Below are positions 58,964-62,330 of a stretch of 62,330 nt of DNA, piece after piece. Under the pieces are notes generated by a model. The model worked only from the letters and a program-made list of their open reading frames with translations, did no database searches and had not been told where the DNA came from. The first letter of the stretch is position 1. The number at the start of each line of letters is the position of its first letter. A program made the translations under genes and the position numbers. The stretch covers positions 125,237-187,566 of the forward strand of contig JAPLOI010000076.1 of assembly GCA_026400815.1 (NCBI GenBank), given 5' to 3'. This stretch comes from Alphaproteobacteria bacterium. GTDB taxonomy: Bacteria; Pseudomonadota; Alphaproteobacteria; Acetobacterales; Acetobacteraceae.

Positions 58964-59070
58964 TTCTTTTTTGAAAAAAAGAACCAAAAAACTTTCATTC
59001 GCTTAGTGCGAGGCCCCTCCGCACCAAACGAACAAAAGTCTTTTTGCTTCTTATTCTCTGGAAAAAGAAG
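58963..59070. repeat. Dispersed multi-hairpin repeat, copy 3 (bidirectional terminator)
   Basis: The first hairpin (58963-58984) is identical to the others. The second hairpin has 13-base arms (58998-59010, 59020-59032) with two mismatches, followed by GTCTTTTTG. The third hairpin has 10-base arms (59047-59056 and 59061-59070) with one mismatch. It lies between the convergent MaoC and decarboxylase stops. Confidence 0.88.
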
Positions 59071-59078
59071 ATCCTTGC

Positions 59079-60536
<1,458 letters not shown>

Positions 60537-60548
60537 TCAGGAGCCCCC

Positions 60549-61967
60549 ATGCAGAACACCGACAAAGTCTGGACCCTCGTCGAAGCCAAGCGCCAGGAAT
60601 TCCTCGATCTCGCCGACCGCATCTGGGACAAGCCCGAGATCGCCTACGACGAATACGAGTCCACCGCCGAACACACCGCCATGCTGGAACAGCAGGGCTT
60701 CCGCATCACCCGCGAGGTCGCCGGCATCCCCACCGCCGTCATGGGCGAAGCCGGTGAGGAAGGCCCCGTCATCGCCATCCTCGGCGAATACGACGCCCTG
60801 CCCGGCCTCAGCCAGGAAGCCGGCATCGCCGAAAAGCGCCCCCTCCCCGGCAACGGCCTGGGCCACGGCTGCGGCCACAACCTCCTCGGCTCCGCCGCCC
60901 TCCTCGCCGCCACCGCGGTCAAGGACTGGCTCGCCGAAAACGGCCTCAAGGGCCGCGTCCGCTACTACGGCTGCCCCGCCGAGGAAGGTGGTGCGGCGAA
61001 ATCCTTCATGGTCCGCGAAGGCGCCTTCAAGGATGTGGACATCGCCATCTCCTGGCACCCCGCCGCCTTCTCCGGCGTCAACGACGCGATGAGCCTGGCC
61101 AACACCCGCATCGACTTCACGTTCACAGGGCGGCCCAGCCACGCCGCCGCCTCCCCCCATCTCGGCCGCAGCGCGCTCGATGCCGTCGAACTCATGAACG
61201 TCGCCGTCAACTACATGCGCGAACACATGCCCAGCGACGCCCGCATCCACTACGCCTACCTCGATACCGGCGGCATCGCCCCCAACGTCGTCCAGGGCAC
61301 CGCCAAGATCCGCTACGCCATCCGCGCCCGCGAGCTGCCCGAACTCTGGCCCCTCATCGAACGCGTCAAGAAATGCGCCGAAGGCGCCGCCCTCATGACC
61401 GAAACCACCGTCACCCACCAGGTCGTCAGCGCCGTCTCCAACCTCCTCGGCAACACCCCGCTCGAAAAAACCATGTACGCCGCCTTCGAACGCCTCGGCC
61501 CCCCGCCCTTCGACGAAGCCGACCGCGAATACGCGAAGCAAATCCAGTCCACCCTCTCCCCGGAAGACATCACCAGCGCCTACCGCCGCATCGGCGCCAA
61601 GCCCGACCTCGAAAAACCCCTCTGCGACTTCATCGTCCCCATAGATGCCAAAGGCGCCCCCATGATGGGCAGCACCGATGTCGGAGACGTCTCCTGGGTC
61701 GTCCCCACCGTCCAGGCCCGCGGCGCCACCTACGCCATCGGCACCCCCGGCCACTCCTGGCAACTCACTGCCCAAGGCAAGAGCGGCATCGCCCACAAAG
61801 GCCTCCTCCACGTCGCCAAAATCATGGCCAGCACCGCCGTCGACGCCCTCGCCAACCCCGAAATCATCGCCCAAGCCAAAGCCGACTACGCCACCCGAAC
61901 CGCCACCAATCCGTACGTCTGCCCCCTCCCGACAGACGTAAAGCCGCCGATCAAAAAGCGCGCCTGA
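60549..61967 (+). CDS. M20-family amidohydrolase (AbgB-like)
   Basis: This 472-residue zinc amidohydrolase resembles p-aminobenzoyl-glutamate hydrolase subunit B and indole-acetyl-amino-acid hydrolases. The metal ligands are in GLGHGCGHNLLGSAAL and CPAEEGGAAKS, with RIDFTFTGRPSHAAASPHLGRSALDAVELMN opening the dimerisation (lid) domain and a GTPGHSWQL His near the end. The N-terminus is IWDKPEIAYDEYES. AGGAG lies five bases before the ATG. It probably cleaves N-acyl or peptide bonds of an unusual amino acid. A G-rich hairpin follows the stop by 12 bases. Confidence 0.9.
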   Translation: MQNTDKVWTLVEAKRQEFLDLADRIWDKPEIAYDEYESTAEHTAMLEQQGFRITREVAGIPTAVMGEAGEEGPVIAILGEYDALPGLSQEAGIAEKRPLPGNGLGHGCGHNLLGSAALLAATAVKDWLAENGLKGRVRYYGCPAEEGGAAKSFMVREGAFKDVDIAISWHPAAFSGVNDAMSLANTRIDFTFTGRPSHAAASPHLGRSALDAVELMNVAVNYMREHMPSDARIHYAYLDTGGIAPNVVQGTAKIRYAIRARELPELWPLIERVKKCAEGAALMTETTVTHQVVSAVSNLLGNTPLEKTMYAAFERLGPPPFDEADREYAKQIQSTLSPEDITSAYRRIGAKPDLEKPLCDFIVPIDAKGAPMMGSTDVGDVSWVVPTVQARGATYAIGTPGHSWQLTAQGKSGIAHKGLLHVAKIMASTAVDALANPEIIAQAKADYATRTATNPYVCPLPTDVKPPIKKRA

Positions 61968-61978
61968 CCCTACCTTCT

Positions 61979-62093
61979 CTCCCCCCTGCTCTTCACAGGG
62001 GGGAGCCGGAGGGGGGCTCTCCGATCAACACCAACCCCGCAAGGGGACGTTTTGTCCCCCTGCACCCCCTACCAGGGGAGCAGCCTCCCCTGG
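61979..62093 (+). repeat. Cluster of three G/C hairpins downstream of the M20 gene
   Basis: The first hairpin (61979-61988 and 61996-62005, arms CTCCCCCCTG/CAGGGGGGAG), the second (62043-62048 and 62054-62059, GGGGAC/GTCCCC) and the third (62072-62080 and 62085-62093, CCAGGGGAG/CTCCCCTGG) are perfect. The first may terminate the M20 transcript. The other two resemble compound intergenic repeats seen in Acetobacteraceae, from memory and not checked. Confidence 0.7.
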
Positions 62094-62194
62094 ACCCGCG
62101 GCATACAGGTTTCCGCGCCAAGTCCGCTTCTGATGCACCAAAGCGCACCCCGTTTGAACCTATGCTTTTTTTGTAGGGGGGCTAGACTTCCTAA

Positions 62195-62330
62195 GAGCCC
62201 ATCCGGAAAGAAGTTGAATCGCCTGAATCGGATGTGATTCCCTGCCCGTTGGGACGATTCGTGGGGGTGAGGGATGGCATGGACAGCGGAACATCGACGC
62301 GCGGCGGATCGGCGTGGGCTGCGCTACCCG
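62195..62330 (+). mobile_element. Left end of an IS5-family-like insertion sequence, truncated by the window
   Basis: GAGCCCATCCGGAAAG at 62195 begins an element-like stretch preceded by CTAA, which is compatible with an IS5-type short target duplication. The transposase gene starts at 62274. The right end and partner inverted repeat lie outside the window, so family and boundaries are unverified. Confidence 0.55.
62274..62330 (+). CDS. IS5-family-like transposase, N-terminus only
   Basis: The first 19 residues visible (MAWTAEHRRAADRRGLRYP) resemble the opening of IS5/IS1031-type transposases, which usually continue into a DLTDAEW motif. GTGAGGG lies directly before the ATG. Only the first codons are present, so the catalytic DDE triad cannot be checked. 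Confidence 0.55.
   Translation, partial: MAWTAEHRRAADRRGLRYP

Noticed and set aside
60537-61874. A 445-codon minus-strand frame opposite the M20 gene
   Set aside because: Composition is typical of an antisense shadow, and the plus strand carries all zinc-ligand motifs.

Overview
The window is about 70% GC and tightly packed with alphaproteobacterial housekeeping genes. Three things point to Rhodospirillales, most likely Acetobacteraceae: a pyruvate dehydrogenase operon whose E1-beta subunit carries its own lipoyl domain, followed by lipA and a COQ10/RatA-type gene; the gene order tpiA-secG-pyrG-kdsA-(insert)-eno; and the style of the intergenic hairpin repeats. This assignment is inferred from gene content, not from a database comparison. 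No rRNA, tRNA or CRISPR array was seen.

Layout. 0-9 kb: a partial Arg/Pro-rich protein, recO-parC, a convergent hybrid histidine kinase, a glutathione peroxidase/molybdenum oxidoreductase pair, a lipoprotein hydrolase, smpB and dapA. 9-18 kb (plus strand): a lytic transglycosylase, an alpha/beta hydrolase, pgpA, a putative clan GH-A glycosidase, a CinA-type amidase, exoD preceded by a 19-codon ORF, ftsH, and an XRE-cupin regulator/GNAT/small-protein operon. 18-22 kb: an EmrAB-type efflux pair divergent from a TetR regulator, with two near-identical 17-bp palindromes between them. 22-32 kb (minus strand): pdhA-pdhB-pdhC-GNAT-lpd-lipA-ratA runs without a clear break into an ECF sigma factor/anti-sigma pair, two secreted proteins and threonine aldolase. 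32-48 kb (minus strand, except one small secreted-protein gene): ftsB, eno, a chemotaxis receptor, an FKBP isomerase, kdsA, pyrG, secG, tpiA, a large hybrid kinase, trpE and ppiD.

48-52 kb is the most interesting part. A sigma-54 enhancer-binding response regulator and an HPt protein sit beside a sugar-phosphate transferase, a STAS-domain protein and an 81-residue protein of unknown function. The last three genes are each preceded by a -24/-12 element beginning TGGCATG with correct GG-to-GC spacing. This reads as a self-contained sigma-54 regulon, probably controlling a surface polysaccharide.

52-62 kb: an NTF2-like protein whose 3' end is tandemly duplicated, an ACR3 arsenite exporter, an RraA-like protein, malate synthase G, PPK2, a hydrolase/MaoC pair, a 2,2-dialkylglycine decarboxylase and a divergent M20 amidohydrolase. 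The window ends in G-rich hairpins and the first bases of an IS5-like element. Four copies of a multi-hairpin intergenic repeat (21.7, 56.5, 59.0 and 60.4 kb) share one invariant hairpin, while the second hairpin varies in sequence and stays paired. By eye, strand composition also changes: the plus strand is C-rich at 0-3.5 and 38-62 kb but G-rich at about 9-27 kb, whichever way the genes point.
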